A stretch of 64,000 nucleotides of DNA from Pseudosporangium ferrugineum (GTDB lineage Bacteria; Actinomycetota; Actinomycetes; Mycobacteriales; Micromonosporaceae), in the NCBI RefSeq assembly GCF_003002065.1, contig NZ_PVZG01000020.1:1-64000 (forward strand). Reading direction: 5' to 3'. Below the pieces are notes generated by a model. That model saw only the letters and a list, made by a program, of their open reading frames with translations, was not told where the DNA came from and did not search any database. How positions within the stretch are numbered: position 1 is the stretch's first letter; each line of letters starts with the position of its first letter. Positions 42,657 through 55,100 of the stretch are shown here, in pieces. The translations under genes and the position numbers were made by a program.

Positions 42657-45281
42657 ATGTTCGTTACAAGATCATTGAGCCGTCGCCGGGCGATCTCCGG
42701 CACGGCGCTCGCCGCGGCCGTCGTCCTGACGGTCACGTCCGGCGCCGCCACCGGAACGGCGGCGACGGTCACCAGGCCGGCGGCCGGTGCCGCCCGGACC
42801 TTCACCCTCATCACCGGGGACACGGTGACCGAGGCGGGGAACGGCGCGATCGGCATCGTGCGCGGACCGGGCCGCTCGGCCATGCGGTTCGTCCATCACC
42901 GTACGGCGGACGCGCACTACGTGATCCCGGTGGACGCCGTCCCGCTGATCGGCTCCGGGCGGGTGGACGCGCGGCTGTTCGACCTCACCCGGCTCCGGCG
43001 CGACGGCTACGACGACCGTGGCGGCGCGGAGTTGCCGCTTCTGCTCGAATCGAAGACCGGACCCGCGGTCGCCGCCCGCGCCCGGGTCACCGTGGCGCGG
43101 GAGCTGCCCACGCTCGGGTTGACGGCGCTGCGGACCCGTGCGGCGGACCGCGGCAGGCTGTGGCGCGCCGCGGTCGTGGACGGCGGGACGAACCGGGTCT
43201 GGCTGGACGGCAAGCGCCGCGTCGCCGACGACGTCAGCAACGCGCAGATCGGCGTGCCGGCGGCCTGGCAGAAGGGGCTCACCGGGGCCGGGGTGCCGGT
43301 CGCGGTGCTCGACAGCGGCATCGACGCGAGCCATCCGGACCTGGCCGCACAGGTCGCCGAGTCGGCGAACTTCACCACCGACGAGGGCATCGACGACCAC
43401 GTCGGCCACGGCACCCACGTGGCGTCGATCCTGGCCGGCACGGGCGCCGCGTCGGCGGGGAAGTACCGGGGCGTGGCTCCCGGCGTACGGTTGAACGTCG
43501 GCAAGGTCTGCGGTTCGGAATTCTGCTCGGAGTCGGCCATCATCGCCGGGATGCAGTGGGCGGCGCCGCGATCGCGGGTGATCAACGTCAGCATCGGCGA
43601 CTGGGACACGCCCGGCCTCGATCCGGTCGAGAAGGCGGTCACCGACCTGACCGCCCGCTACGACAGCCTGTTCGTCGTCTCCGCCGGCAACGACGGCGAG
43701 AGCGGCAACTCCGACGGCACCATCAGCTCGCCCGCGGGCGCCGACGCGGCCCTGGCCGTCGCGGCGGTCGACTCCGCGGACCGGATCGCCGACTTCTCCA
43801 GCCGCGGGCCGCGCGTGGGTGACGCGGGGCTCAAGCCGGACCTCGCCGCGCCGGGGGTCGGCATCGTCGCGGCCAGGGCGGCCCACAGCGACACCGACGA
43901 GGGCCCGGCGGACGGCTACACCGCCATGTCCGGTACGTCGATGGCCGCCCCGCACGTCGCGGCCGCGGCGGCGATCCTCACCGGACTGCACCCGGACTGG
44001 ACGGCGGCCCGGCGCAAGGAGGCGCTGATGGGGTCCGCCGCGTGGCTGGACGGCTTCGGCGTGCTGGAGCAGGGTGCCGGCCGGGTGGACGTGGCCCGGG
44101 CGATCACCCAGGAGGTGACCGTCGACGGCGGCAGCCTGAGCTTCGGGCGGCAGGCGTGGCCGCACTCCGACGACAAGCCGGTGACCAGGACCGTCACGTA
44201 CCGCAACGCCGGGGCGAAGCCGGTCGCCCTGGCCCTCGCGCTGCACCCCGCCCGGCCCGGGTTCAAGCTCCGGGCGCGCACCCTCACCGTGCCGGCCGGC
44301 GGCAAGGCGTCCACCTCCCTGACCGTGGACACGCGGGTGCCGGGCCCCACCGGGGTCCAGGACGGCTACCTGCTCGCGACCGGGCCCGGCGGCGTGCAGG
44401 TGCGCACGCCGTACGCGGTCGACAAGGAGGTCGAGAGCTACACGGTCAAGCTCGACTACCGCAACCGCGACGGCTCCCCGGCCGGTGACGTGGCGACCAT
44501 GCTCGAGGGCCTGGACGTCCGGTCGTCGTGGTTCGAGCTCGGCACCGTCTCCTCGATGACGTTCCGGCTGCCGCGCGGCACGTACGGCCTGGCCGGCTAC
44601 GTGTTCCGGGGCCGGGACACGGAGACGGAGGCGGACGACGAGGCCTCGGTCCTGGGGCAGCCCGCGCTGCGGGTGGACCGCTCCATGACGCTGACCATGG
44701 ACGCCCACAGGGCCCGGCCGATCCGGGTGACCGTGCCGCGGCGCGATGCCGGTCAGCTCTGGGCCGGCATCTACCTGCGGTGGAAGAAGGTGGACAGCGG
44801 CGTGGACCTGCCGTCGTTCGCGATGGCGGCGATCGGGACCGTCGGCTCGCGCAGGCCCGCCCCGGACTTCGTCACCGTTCTCTCCGGTACGTTCGCCCGG
44901 CCCGGCCGCAACAGTCCGTACCTGTACGAGCTGTACCTCATCGAGCGGGGCATCGTGCCCGGCGGATATCGGCGTGCCGTGCGGGACGCCGACCTGGCCA
45001 CGGTGGACGCTCACTACTCCGCGGAAGCCTCCGGGGCGGTCGGCGCGCGGTCGTGGCAGGGGACTCTCGGCGACAATCCGAACTGGACGGGCTACTCCGG
45101 TGAGGCGACGTTCGACATGCCGTTCCGGCGTACCGAGCACGTCAGCGTCGACCGCGACCTGCGGTGGGGCACGCAGGTCGTCGCCGAGTCCGAGGCCGGC
45201 GCGTCCTCCGTGTACGGCGAACCACGGACGTATCCCGCGGGCCGGGTGACCACCGAGAGGTGGCGGGTCGGCGCGCCGTAG
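42657..45281 (+). CDS. Secreted S8 subtilisin-like serine protease
   Basis: This is an 874-aa protein with a signal peptide (1-37, ending GTAAT). A propeptide follows to ~190. The catalytic domain has Asp in AVLDSGIDASHPD, His in VGHGTHVASI and Ser in MSGTSMAAPHVAAAAA, with oxyanion Asn in VVSAGNDG. C-terminal beta-sandwich domains (~490-870) with TRTVTYRNAGAKPV are typical of large actinobacterial subtilases. It ends in a perfect hairpin shared with the convergent PKS operon. Confidence 0.9.
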   Translation: MFVTRSLSRRRAISGTALAAAVVLTVTSGAATGTAATVTRPAAGAARTFTLITGDTVTEAGNGAIGIVRGPGRSAMRFVHHRTADAHYVIPVDAVPLIGSGRVDARLFDLTRLRRDGYDDRGGAELPLLLESKTGPAVAARARVTVARELPTLGLTALRTRAADRGRLWRAAVVDGGTNRVWLDGKRRVADDVSNAQIGVPAAWQKGLTGAGVPVAVLDSGIDASHPDLAAQVAESANFTTDEGIDDHVGHGTHVASILAGTGAASAGKYRGVAPGVRLNVGKVCGSEFCSESAIIAGMQWAAPRSRVINVSIGDWDTPGLDPVEKAVTDLTARYDSLFVVSAGNDGESGNSDGTISSPAGADAALAVAAVDSADRIADFSSRGPRVGDAGLKPDLAAPGVGIVAARAAHSDTDEGPADGYTAMSGTSMAAPHVAAAAAILTGLHPDWTAARRKEALMGSAAWLDGFGVLEQGAGRVDVARAITQEVTVDGGSLSFGRQAWPHSDDKPVTRTVTYRNAGAKPVALALALHPARPGFKLRARTLTVPAGGKASTSLTVDTRVPGPTGVQDGYLLATGPGGVQVRTPYAVDKEVESYTVKLDYRNRDGSPAGDVATMLEGLDVRSSWFELGTVSSMTFRLPRGTYGLAGYVFRGRDTETEADDEASVLGQPALRVDRSMTLTMDAHRARPIRVTVPRRDAGQLWAGIYLRWKKVDSGVDLPSFAMAAIGTVGSRRPAPDFVTVLSGTFARPGRNSPYLYELYLIERGIVPGGYRRAVRDADLATVDAHYSAEASGAVGARSWQGTLGDNPNWTGYSGEATFDMPFRRTEHVSVDRDLRWGTQVVAESEAGASSVYGEPRTYPAGRVTTERWRVGAP

Positions 45282-45313
45282 CGACGGCCCGGCTCGCGGC
45301 TTGCCCGGGCGGA

Positions 45314-45344
45314 CGCCGGCATCGACCGATCGTTGATGCCGGCG
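45314..45344. terminator. Bidirectional terminator between subtilase and PKS operon
   Basis: CGCCGGCATC (45314-45323) and GATGCCGGCG (45335-45344) pair perfectly over 10 bp around an 11-nt loop, between two convergent genes. Confidence 0.75.
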
Positions 45345-45350
45345 GGACGG

Positions 45351-46694
45351 TCAGGCCGATACCGCCCGGAAGTGGTTGATCCGGGGCAGGTGCTCCTCGC
45401 GCAGGGCGGTGTCCTCGACGCCGAGGCCTTCCGCCGGGGCCAGGCACAGCACGCCCACCTTGCCGTTGTGGCGGTTGGCGTGGACCTCGCGGACGGCGTC
45501 GCTGGTCTGCTCCAGGCCGTACACCATGGACAGGGTCGGGTGGACCATCGCCTTGGCGATGAGGCGGTTGGCCTCCCACGCTTCGCGGTAGTTGGCGAAG
45601 TGGGTGCCGATGATGCGCTTCAGCCGCATCCACAGGTGGCGGTTGTCGTACGAGTGCTCGTAGCCCGAGGTCGAGGCGCAGGTGACGATCGTGCCGCCGC
45701 GGCGGGCCGTGTAGACGCTGGCGCCGAAGGTTTCCCGGCCGGGGTGCTCGAAGACGATGTCCGGGTCGTCGCCGCCGGTGAGGTCGCGGATGCGGGCGCC
45801 GAATCGCCGCCACTCCCGCTGGTCCTGGGTGTTCTCGTCGGTCCAGAAGCGGAAGCCCTCGGCGGCGCGGTCGATCACGAGGCTCGCCCCCATCGAGCGG
45901 ACCAGGTCGGCCTTCTCGGGGCTCGACACCACACAGACGGGGATGCCGCCGCCGTTGAGGACCAGCTGGGTGGCGTACGACCCCAGCCCGCCCGCCGCGC
46001 CCCAGATGAGCACGACGTTGCCCTGCCGCATGCAGGCGCCGTTGGGCGAGACCAGCTGCCGGTACGCGGTCGAGTGCACCAGCCCCGAGGCCGCCGCCTC
46101 CTCCCAGGTCAGGTGGCGCGGCTTGGGCATCAGCTGGTTGGCCTTGACCAGGGCGAGGTCGCCGAGGCCGCCGTAGTTGGTCTCGAAGCCCCAGATGCGC
46201 TGCTCCGGGTCGAGCATGCTGTCGTCGTGCCCGTCCGGGGCGGTCAGCTCCACGTTGAGGCAGTGCGCGACGACCCGGTCGCCCGGCCGGACGTTGCGCA
46301 CGGCCGCGCCCGTACGCAGGACCACGCCGGCCATGTCCGAGCCGACCACGTGGAACGGCTGGTCGTGCTTGGCGGCGCCGGGAACGGTCTTGCCGTAGCG
46401 GCGCAGGAAGCCGAACGTCGGCATCGGCTCGAAGATCGAGGTCCACACGGTGTTGTAGTTGATCCCGCTGGCCAGCACCGCCACCAGCACCTCGTCCGGG
46501 CCGACCTCGGGGGTTGCCACCTCCTGCACGTGCAGGGCCTTGGCCGGGTCCCGGTCGCGGACGGGAACGCCGGTGAACATGTCCGACTCCGCGGCCAGGA
46601 CGACGGCCGCCCGGTAGCTCTCCGGGACCGGGCACGCCTCGACCTCCGCGGCGGTGGCGGAGCCGTCGAGGACGATGTCGAGGAGTTCGCTCAT
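45351..46694 (-). CDS. ccr: Crotonyl-CoA carboxylase/reductase
   Basis: This is a 447-aa protein of the medium-chain dehydrogenase fold, with the CCR-specific sequences ASGINYNTVWTSIFEP, HVVGSDMAGVV, IWGFETNYGGLGD and LIWGAAGGLGSYATQL (NADPH Rossmann), ending RLIAKAMVHPTLS. It reductively carboxylates crotonyl-CoA (or longer enoyl-CoAs) to ethylmalonyl-CoA (alkylmalonyl-CoA). Being the last gene of the PKS operon (4-bp overlap with the thioesterase gene), it probably feeds an ethylmalonyl-type extender to one of the AT domains with an unusual motif. Confidence 0.92.
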   Translation of the reverse strand: MSELLDIVLDGSATAAEVEACPVPESYRAAVVLAAESDMFTGVPVRDRDPAKALHVQEVATPEVGPDEVLVAVLASGINYNTVWTSIFEPMPTFGFLRRYGKTVPGAAKHDQPFHVVGSDMAGVVLRTGAAVRNVRPGDRVVAHCLNVELTAPDGHDDSMLDPEQRIWGFETNYGGLGDLALVKANQLMPKPRHLTWEEAAASGLVHSTAYRQLVSPNGACMRQGNVVLIWGAAGGLGSYATQLVLNGGGIPVCVVSSPEKADLVRSMGASLVIDRAAEGFRFWTDENTQDQREWRRFGARIRDLTGGDDPDIVFEHPGRETFGASVYTARRGGTIVTCASTSGYEHSYDNRHLWMRLKRIIGTHFANYREAWEANRLIAKAMVHPTLSMVYGLEQTSDAVREVHANRHNGKVGVLCLAPAEGLGVEDTALREEHLPRINHFRAVSA

Positions 46695-47440
46695 GAGGTG
46701 GTCTCCAGCCGGCTGCGGAGCAGGTCGAGGATCTGCTCCTGGTGGTGGGTGAGGAAGAAGTGGCCGCCGGGGAAGACCCGCAGGTCGAAGGCGTCCGACG
46801 TGTGTTCCTTCCAGGCCTCGACCTCGTCGGGGGTGACCCGCGGGTCGGCGTCTCCGGTGAGAGCGGTGATCGGGCAGCTCAGCGGCGCCCCGCCCGGGAA
46901 CCGGTAGGTCTCGATCGCCCGGTAGTCGCCGCGGAGGGCCGGCAGGATCATGCGCAGGAGGTCCGGGTTGCCGAGGATCGCCCGGTCGGTGCCGCTGAGC
47001 GCGGCCATCTCGGCGATGATGCCCGCGTCGTCGAGGGTGTGGACCCACTCGTCGCGGCGGCGCGACGGAGCGCGGCGGCCGGAGACGACCAGATGCCGAG
47101 GCACGATGCCGTGCTCCCGGAGGCGGCAGGCGACCTCGAAGGCCAGCGTGGCTCCCATGCTGTGGCCGAAGAGCACCAGCGGCCGGTCGGCGAGGGGAAG
47201 GAGGAGCTCACCGATCCGGTCGGCCAGCTCGCCGATGCTGTCCAGGCACTTTTCCGTACGCCGTTCCTGCCGCCCGGGGTACTGCACGGCCAGCACGTCG
47301 GCGACCGGCGCGAGGGCCCGCGAGACCGGCAGGTAGAAGGGCGCCGAGCCGCCGGCGTGCGGGAAGCAGACCAGCCGGGCCGTGCCGGGCGGCCCGGGGG
47401 TGAACCGCCGGATCCAGAGGTCTCGTTCCAGGTCCGTCAT
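46691..47440 (-). CDS. Type II (editing) thioesterase
   Basis: This is a 249-aa alpha/beta hydrolase with [14 protein letters not shown] at the start, nucleophile Ser in [13 protein letters not shown], acid in [11 protein letters not shown] and His in [10 protein letters not shown]. This is the classic TEII that removes stalled acyl groups from PKS carrier proteins. It overlaps both neighbours by 4 bp. As no type I TE is visible in the last module, a role in final release is also possible. Confidence 0.9.
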   Translation of the reverse strand: MTDLERDLWIRRFTPGPPGTARLVCFPHAGGSAPFYLPVSRALAPVADVLAVQYPGRQERRTEKCLDSIGELADRIGELLLPLADRPLVLFGHSMGATLAFEVACRLREHGIVPRHLVVSGRRAPSRRRDEWVHTLDDAGIIAEMAALSGTDRAILGNPDLLRMILPALRGDYRAIETYRFPGGAPLSCPITALTGDADPRVTPDEVEAWKEHTSDAFDLRVFPGGHFFLTHHQEQILDLLRSRLETTS

Positions 47441-49125
47441 CTGTCCTCCTCGTCGAGCCAGTACCGTCGGCGCTGGAAGGCGTATGTCGGCAGCTCCACG
47501 AGCCGCCCCTCGACCTCGTCCACATCGGACCGCCCGGCCGCGTGGCCGTCGGCCACCTCGGCCAGCCCGCGCAGCAGCTCGGCGGTGCCGGTGCCCGACA
47601 CGGTCGCGCGATGGGCCAGCCGGGTCCGCCGGGACAGTGAGTACGCGACATCGGCCGGCGACAGGTCGCCGTTCTTCGCGCAGTGGTCCAGCAACCGGGA
47701 CGCCTGCGCGCGCAGCGCCTCGGGAGTGTGACCGGACAGGTGCCACGCGATGGTCGCCGGTGGCGGTCCGCTCGGCGCCGGCTCCGGCGGCTCGGCCTGC
47801 TCCAGGACGACGTGGGCGAGCGTGCCGTTGACGCCGAACGCGGACACCGCCGCGCGGCGCGGGCGTCCGGCGTCCGGCCACCGTTCCGCCTCGGTGAGCA
47901 GCCGTACCGCCCCCTCGGACCAGTCGACCTGCGGGGTGGGGGCGTCGACGTGCAGCGTGCGCGGGAGCAGCCCGTGCCGCATGGCCTGGATCATCTTGAT
48001 CACGCCGCCGACGCCGGCCGCCGCCTGCGTGTGGCCGAAGTTCGACTTCATCGAGCCGAGGTACGCCGGGGTGGCGCGGTCCCGCCCGTACGTCGCCAGC
48101 AGCGCGTGGGCCTCGATCTGGTCGCCGAGCGGGGTGGCGGTGCCGTGCGCCTCCACGGCGTCGACCTCGGCCGCGGTCAGGCCGGCATCCGCGAGGGCCG
48201 CCCGGATCAGCCGCTCCTGGGACGGGCCGTGGGGCGCGGTGAAGCCGTTCCCGGCGCCGCTCTGGCCCGTCGCGCTGCCCCGGACCAGGGCCAGCACCGG
48301 GTGGCCGTGGCGCCGCGCGTCGGCCAGCCGCTCCACGACCAGCAGGCCCGCGCCCTCGGCCAGGCCCATCCCGTCGGCCGCGGCGGCGAACGAGCGGCAG
48401 TGGCCGTCGGCGGACAGGGCGTCGCCGTTGCGGGCGCTCTCCTCGAACATCTCGGTGGTCGCCATCACGGACACGCCGCCGGCCAGCGCCAGCGAGCATT
48501 CGTTGCGGCGCAACGCCTGCACGGCCAGGTGCAGGGCCACCAGCGAGGACGAGCAGGCCGTGTCCAGGGCCACCGCCGGGCCCTCCAGGCCGTACGTGTA
48601 CGCCAGGCGGCCGACCGCGATGCTGCCGGCGCTGCCGAAGTAGGTGTGCCCGGCGACCGGCGCGGGCCGGCGCAGCCGGTAGCTGTAGTCGTGGAAGATC
48701 ACCCCGGCGTACACGCCGGTCCTGGTGCCGCGCAGCGTGACCGGGTCGATGCCGGCCCGCTCGAACGCCTCCCACGACGTCTCCAGCAACAGGCGCTGCT
48801 GCGGGTCCGAGGCCAGCGCCTCCGCCTCGGACAGGCCGAAGAACGCGGGGTCGAAGCCGGCGGCGTCGTGCAGGAAACCGCCGCCGGCGCAGGGCATGCC
48901 GGCCGTCTCCCAGCCCCGGTCGGCCGGGAAGCCACCGATGGCGTCCCGGCCCTGCGCGACGAAGTCCCACAGCTCCTCGGGGCCGGTGACCCCGCCGGGG
49001 AACCGGCAGGCCATGCCGACGACGGCCACCGGCTCCTCCGCGCCCGCCGCCTCCCGCTTCAGCCGGTCGTTCTCCCGCATCGCCGCGCGCAGCGCGGCGG
49101 CCAGCCGGTTCACGTCGACGGTCAC
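47437..49125 (-). CDS. KS-only PKS protein (no AT or ACP)
   Basis: This is a 562-aa protein with an N-terminal docking coil (1-30). The ketosynthase spans ~31-445 and has Cys191 in DTACSSSL, His327 in [11 protein letters not shown] and His365 in KSNFGHTQ; the residues are intact but flanks deviate (Q336 for the usual P, GTLAHV for GTNAHV). The usual KS-AT linker follows (~458-520), then immediately the post-AT motif [13 protein letters not shown] (545-557). The ~300-residue AT and any ACP are absent. It lies last among the PKS proteins, before the TEII. It resembles discrete KSX-type proteins of polyether clusters that move the finished chain; that parallel is inference. Confidence 0.85.
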   Translation of the reverse strand: MTVDVNRLAAALRAAMRENDRLKREAAGAEEPVAVVGMACRFPGGVTGPEELWDFVAQGRDAIGGFPADRGWETAGMPCAGGGFLHDAAGFDPAFFGLSEAEALASDPQQRLLLETSWEAFERAGIDPVTLRGTRTGVYAGVIFHDYSYRLRRPAPVAGHTYFGSAGSIAVGRLAYTYGLEGPAVALDTACSSSLVALHLAVQALRRNECSLALAGGVSVMATTEMFEESARNGDALSADGHCRSFAAAADGMGLAEGAGLLVVERLADARRHGHPVLALVRGSATGQSGAGNGFTAPHGPSQERLIRAALADAGLTAAEVDAVEAHGTATPLGDQIEAHALLATYGRDRATPAYLGSMKSNFGHTQAAAGVGGVIKMIQAMRHGLLPRTLHVDAPTPQVDWSEGAVRLLTEAERWPDAGRPRRAAVSAFGVNGTLAHVVLEQAEPPEPAPSGPPPATIAWHLSGHTPEALRAQASRLLDHCAKNGDLSPADVAYSLSRRTRLAHRATVSGTGTAELLRGLAEVADGHAAGRSDVDEVEGRLVELPTYAFQRRRYWLDEEDR

Positions 49126-52100
49126 GGCCGGCCGCCTTCCAGGGCCAGATCGATCAGCGCCGACAGGTCCGCGGCGTCCAGGTCGTCCGGCTCCGGGAAG
49201 AGCTGCTCGCGCAGGAAGCGGGCCATGGCGATCGGTGTCGGATGGTCGAACGCCACGGTGGCGCGCAACCGCAGGCCGGTCGCCGCGCCGAGGCGGTTGC
49301 GCATCTCGACCGACGTCAGGGAGTCGAAGCCGAGCTCCTTGAACGACATGTCCGGCGTGACGTCCCCGGCGGAGGCGTGACCGAGCGCCCCCGCGACGAC
49401 CCCGCGTACCACCTCCAGCAGGGCCTCGTCCTGCTCGGCCCGGCTCAGGCCGGCCAGCCGCTCGGCCGGCGAGGTCCCGGCGGCCGGCTCGTCCCGGACG
49501 ATGCGGCGGGCGTTGGTGCGGATCAGCCCGCGCAGCACGGCCGGCAGCGGCGTGGCGCCGGCGCGGAGTACGGCATGGTCCAGCCGTAACGGGAACACCA
49601 CGGGCCGGGTGCCGCCGACCGCCGCGTCGAACAGCGCGAGACCGTCGGCGGCGGAGATCGGCAGCACCCCGGCGCGGGCCATCCGGTCGGTGAGTCCGCC
49701 GCGGTCCAGGTGCCCGGTCATGCCGCTGGCCTGCGACCAGTAGCCCCAGCCGAGGCTGACCGCCGGCAGCCCGTTCGCCCGGCGATGTGCGGCGAGGGCG
49801 TCCAGGAAGGCGTTGGCCGCCGCGTAGTTGCCCTGCCCGGCGCCGGCCAGCACGGACGCCGCCGACGAGTAGAGCACGAACGCCTCCAGCGGCAGGTCCC
49901 TGGTCAGCTCGTGCAGCGCCAGCGCGGCGTCGGCCTTGGGCCGTAGCACGGCGTCGATCTTCTCCGGGGTCAGCGCCGTGACCAGGCCGTCGTCGAGCAC
50001 GCCGGCGGTGTGGACCACCGCGGTCAGCGGACGGTCGACCGTGGCCAGCAGGTCCGCGAGCGCGGCCCGGTCGGCGACGTCACAGGCGGCGATCCGCACC
50101 TCGGCACCGGCCGCAGTCAGCTCCGCCGCGAGCTCGCCCGCGCCGCCGGCGTTCTCGCCGCTGCGGCTGACCAGCAGCAGGTGCCGGACGCCGCGGGCGG
50201 TGACCAGGTGCCGGGCGAGCAGGCCGGCCAGGGCGCCGGTGCCGCCGGTGATCAGCACCGTGCCCTCGCCGCCGAACGGCCCGGGCTCGCTCGCCGGCGG
50301 CGCGATCCGGACGAGCCGGGGGGCGAGCACCACACCGTCGCGGATGACGACCTGCGGCTCGGCCGCGGCCGCGGCCGCCAGCGGGGCTTCGCTGTCGTCG
50401 GTGTCCACCAGGACGAACCGGTCCGGGTGCTCCGACTGCGCGGACCGGACCAGGCCCCACACCGGGGCGTGGACCAGGTCCGTCACGTCACCGGCGGGGA
50501 CGGCGCCCCTCGTCACCACCGCGAGCCGGGAATCGGCGAACCTCTCGTCGGCCAGCCACGTGCGCACCGCCTCGGCCGCCCGCGCCGTCGCCGCCCGGGC
50601 GTCGGCCGCGTGCAGGTCGAGGAAGACCAGGGGAGGAACCGCGCCGAGGTGGTCGAGGTCGTCGACGGTCACGTGCTCCGGCCCGGTCGCGGGCACCGGG
50701 ACGCGGACGAGGTCCAGGCCGTACAGGGAGTCGTCCGGCGAGGCCTGCCTGGGTGCGCCGTACGTGACCGATCCCAGCGTTGCCACGGGCTTGCCGAACC
50801 GGTCGCTGAGCTGGACGGAGACGGCGTCGCCGGCGAGCTGCACGGTCCGCACCCGCAGCGCCTGGGCCCGGGCGGCGTACAGCGAGACGTCCTGCCAGCG
50901 TACGGGGATCCGGTCCGCGGAAAGGGCCGAGGCCAGCAGCTCGGGGTGGATCAGGAACCGGTCGTCCTCCTCGTCGATCCGCACCTCGGCGAAGGTCTCA
51001 CCGCCGCGCCGCCACGTCCGTGCGCCGTCCGGGACGGCTCCCGGCGGCGGCCACTCGGTGAGGTCGAACTCCGGTACGGCGGCGCCGACGGCCAGGACAC
51101 CGCGGGCGTGGGCCACCCACGCCTCGCCGTCCGCCCGGGAATGCAGCGTGAAGGCCCGGCGATCTTCGGCGTCGGCCGCGCCGATGCGCAGCTGGAGGCG
51201 GCGGGCCCCGTCGGCCGGCACCGTCAGCGGCGCGCCGATCTCCAGCTCCGCCAGGACGTCGCAGCCGACCTCGTCGCCGGCCCGGACGGACAGTTCGACG
51301 AGGGTGGATGCCGGCAGCGCCTGCCCCGCGGTCCACGGCCTGCCGGCCTCCAGCCGCCCCAGCACCACCAGGCCGTCGCCGTCGGCCAGCGGCAGCGTCG
51401 AGGTCAGCAAGGCGTGCCCGAGCGGGTTCTCCTCGGCCGGCCGGGCGGTCCGCCCGGCGTACTCCGGCCAGAACCGGCTGCGCTGGAAGGGATAGGTCGG
51501 CAGCTCGACCCGGCGCACGCTGCCCTCGGTGAAGGTGGCGGCCCAGTCCGCCGGCACGCCGCGGACATGAAGCTCGGCCAGCGCGGTGAGCATCCGCCGG
51601 CGGCCGTTCTCGTTGCGGCGCAACGATCCCAGGACCGCCGCGTCGGGCACCGTCTCGTCGAGGATCTCCTGGATCGGCACGGCCATCGTCGGGTGCGGGC
51701 TCACCTCCAGGAAGATCCGGTGCCCCGCGCCGAGCAGGCCGCGGACGGCGTCCTCGAACCGGACCGGCTCGCGCATGTTGGCCAGCCAGTACGCCCCGTC
51801 CAGCGTGCCCGGGGCCGGCCGCTCGCCGGTCACCGAGGAGAAGAACGGTACGGTGCCGCGCCGGGCCGTGACCGGGGCCAGCACCGCCGCCACCTCGTCC
51901 CGGATGCCGTCGACCTGGGCGCAGTGCGTCGCCACCGAGGACGGCACCACCCGGGCCCGGATCCCCTCGGCGGTCAGCTCCGCCACCAGCCGCTCCACCG
52001 CTGCCACGTCCCCGCCGACCGTGACCGAGGTGGGGGAGTTCACCCCGGCGAGGCTCAACGCGCCGCCGAAGGCCTCGAGCCGGTCGCGGACCCGGTCGGC

Positions 52101-55100
52101 CGGCAGCGAGACCGACGCCAGCACGCCCCTGCCCACCAGGTGTTCCTGCAACAGCCGGCTGCGCAGGCCGACCACCCGGGCGGCGTCGGCGAGGTCGATC
52201 TCACCGGCCACGTACGCCGCCGCGATCTCGCCCTGGCTCGAGCCCGTCACGGCCGCCGGCGTCACGCCCCACGACCGCCACACGGCCGCCAGCGACACCA
52301 TCACCGAGAACAGGGCCGGCTGCAGCACGTCGATGCGGGCCAGCGGCGGCGCGTCCGGCGCTCCCCGGATCACGTCCAGCACCGACCAGCCCAGCAACGC
52401 CTCGAACGCCGCCGAGCACGCCGTCAGTTCGGCTCGGAACACCGGCGAGGTCTCGAGCAGGTCGCGGCACATGCCCTCCCACTGGGAACCCTGGCCGGGG
52501 AAGACGAACACCACCTCGGCGTCGCCGCGGGCCACGCCGCGTACGACGTTCTCCGCGTCGGCGCCGGAGGCCAGCGCGGCCAGCCCGGCCCGTACGTCGC
52601 CGCCGACGACGACGGCCCGGTGGACGAGCGTGGCCCGCGTGGTGGCCAGGGAATAGCCGACGTCCGCCGGCCCGGACGTGGCCACCGGCCCGTCGAGGGC
52701 GGCGGCCAGCGCGGCCAGGGCCGGGTCGCTCCTGGCCGACAGCGCAAGGGCGACGACCTCGTCCGCCGGTGCCTGCGGCGCGACGGTCGCCGCGGCCGGC
52801 GGCTCCTCGACGATGACGTGGGCGTTGGTGCCCGACAGCCCGAACGAGGAGACGCCGAACCGGCGCGGGTGCCCCGTCTCCGGCCACGGCCGGGCCTCGG
52901 TCAGCAGCCGCACGTCGCCGGCGGTCCAGTCGACGTGCGGCGTCGGCTCGGCGACGTGCAGGGTCCGGGGCAGCACCCCGTGCCGCATCGCCAGCACCAT
53001 CTTCATCACCCCGGCCACGCCGGCCGCGGCCTGGGCGTGGCCGATGTTGGACTTCAGCGAGCCCAGCCACAGCGGACCGGCGTCGCCGCGGTCCCGGCCG
53101 TACGTGGCCAGGATCGCCTGCGCCTCGATGGGGTCGCCCAGCTTGGTGCCGGTGCCGTGGGCCTCGACCGCGTCCACGTCGGCGACGGTCATCCCGGCGT
53201 CGGCCAGCGCCGCCTGGATCACCCGCTGCTGCGACGGGCCGTTCGGCGCGGACAGGCCGTTGGAGGCACCGTCCTGGTTGACCGCGGTGCCCCGGATGAC
53301 GGCCAGCACCTGGTGACCGTGGCGTTCGGCGTCGGACAGCCGCTCGAGCAGCACCATGCCGATGCCCTCGGAGAGCACGGTGCCGTCGGCGTCGCCGGAG
53401 AACGCCCGGCACACCCCGTCGGCGGCCAGGCCCTGCTGGCGGCTGAACTCGACGTAGCTCAGCGGCGAGGACATCGTGGTCACGCCGCCGGTCAGCGCCA
53501 GCGGGCACTCGCCGCGGCGCAGGGCCTGCACGGCCAGGTGGATCGCCGACAGCGACGAGGAACAGGCCGTGTCGACGGTCATCGCCGGGCCCTCCAGGCC
53601 GAACACGTACGCCACCCGGCCGGACATGACGCTGGCGGCGTTGCCGACGCCCGCGTAACCGCCGGTGAGGTCGTCGCCCTGCAGGACATGGGCGGCGTAG
53701 TCCTGGATGTTGCTGCCCACGAACACGCCCGTCCGGCTGCCGCGCAGCGACGCGGGATCGATGCCGGCCCGCTCCAGCAGCTCCCAGGAGGTCTCCAGCA
53801 GCAGCCGCTGCTGCGGGTCGATGATCAGCGCCTCCCGCGGGTTGATCCCGAAGAACGCCGGGTCGAAGCCGGCGAACCCGTCGAGGAAGCCGCCGCGCCA
53901 CACGTAGGACTTGCCGGCGCCGCGTTCCGGGTCGTACCAGCTCCGGTCCCAGCCGCGGTCGGACGGGAACGGGCCGACCGCGTCCCGGCCCTCGTCGACC
54001 AGCTGCCACAGCTGCTCGGGCGAGGTCACCCCGCCGGGGAACCGGCAGCTCATGGCCACGATCGCGATCGGCTCGTCGGCGGTCGCGGCGACCGGGGCCG
54101 GGCCGGCCGGCCGCTCGTCCTCGCCGAGCACCGCGGACCGGAGGAAGCCGGCCAGCGCCTGCGGGGTGGGGTAGTCGAACACCAGTGTGGACGGCAGCCG
54201 GAAGCCGGCGGCCGCGCTCAGCCGGTTGCGGACCTCGACCGCGGTCAGCGAGTCGACGCCCAGATCCTTGAACTGATGCTTGGGGCCGACCGCTTCGGCG
54301 TCCGGGAAGCCGAGGACCGTCGCCACGTGCTCGCGGACGAGGGTGAGCAGCTCCCGGTGGCGCTCGGCGGCGGACAGGCCGGAGAGCCGTTGCCGCAGCG
54401 GGGATTCCGCCTCGGTGGACTCCGGTTCGAGCAGGTGCCGTGCTTCCGGGACGCCGGACAGCAGCGGACGCGGCCCGGCCGAGGTGAAGACGGGCACGAA
54501 CCGGTCCCAGTCGACCTCGGCCACGGTCACGTCGGTCTCGTCGTGGGCGACGGCCTGCCGCAGTGCCTCGCAGGCCACCGCTGGACGCAGGAAGCCGGTG
54601 CCGCGCAGGCGATGCTCGGCCTGGTCCCCGCCGAAGTCCCACAGCCCCCAGGCGATCGACAGGGCCCGCAGCCCTCGTGCCCGCCGCCGCCGGGCCAGGG
54701 CGTCGAGGTGGGCGTTCGCGGCGGCGTAGGCGGCGTGGTCGGCGCTGCCCCACACGCCTACCACCGACGAGAACAGCACGAAGGCGTCCAGGTCGTGGTC
54801 GAGGAGGTCGTCGAGGAGGTCGGCGACGCCCGCCTTGGTCGCGATCGTCTCGGCGAACTCCTCCCCGCTCAGCCCGGCGACCGGGGTGAGGCGCGCGAGG
54901 CCGGCGGCGTGGACCACGGCCCGGATCGGGGCGAAACTCTCCAGCATCGCCGACAGCTCGGCGCGGTCGGTGAGATCGCAGTCGACGACGCTGAGTTCGG
55001 TGCCGTGCTGCGCCAGGTCGGCGCGGAGTTCGTCCTGGCCGTCGCCGGCGCCGGCGAGCACGACGTGCTCCGCGCCCTCGCGCGACAGCCAGCGCGCGAC

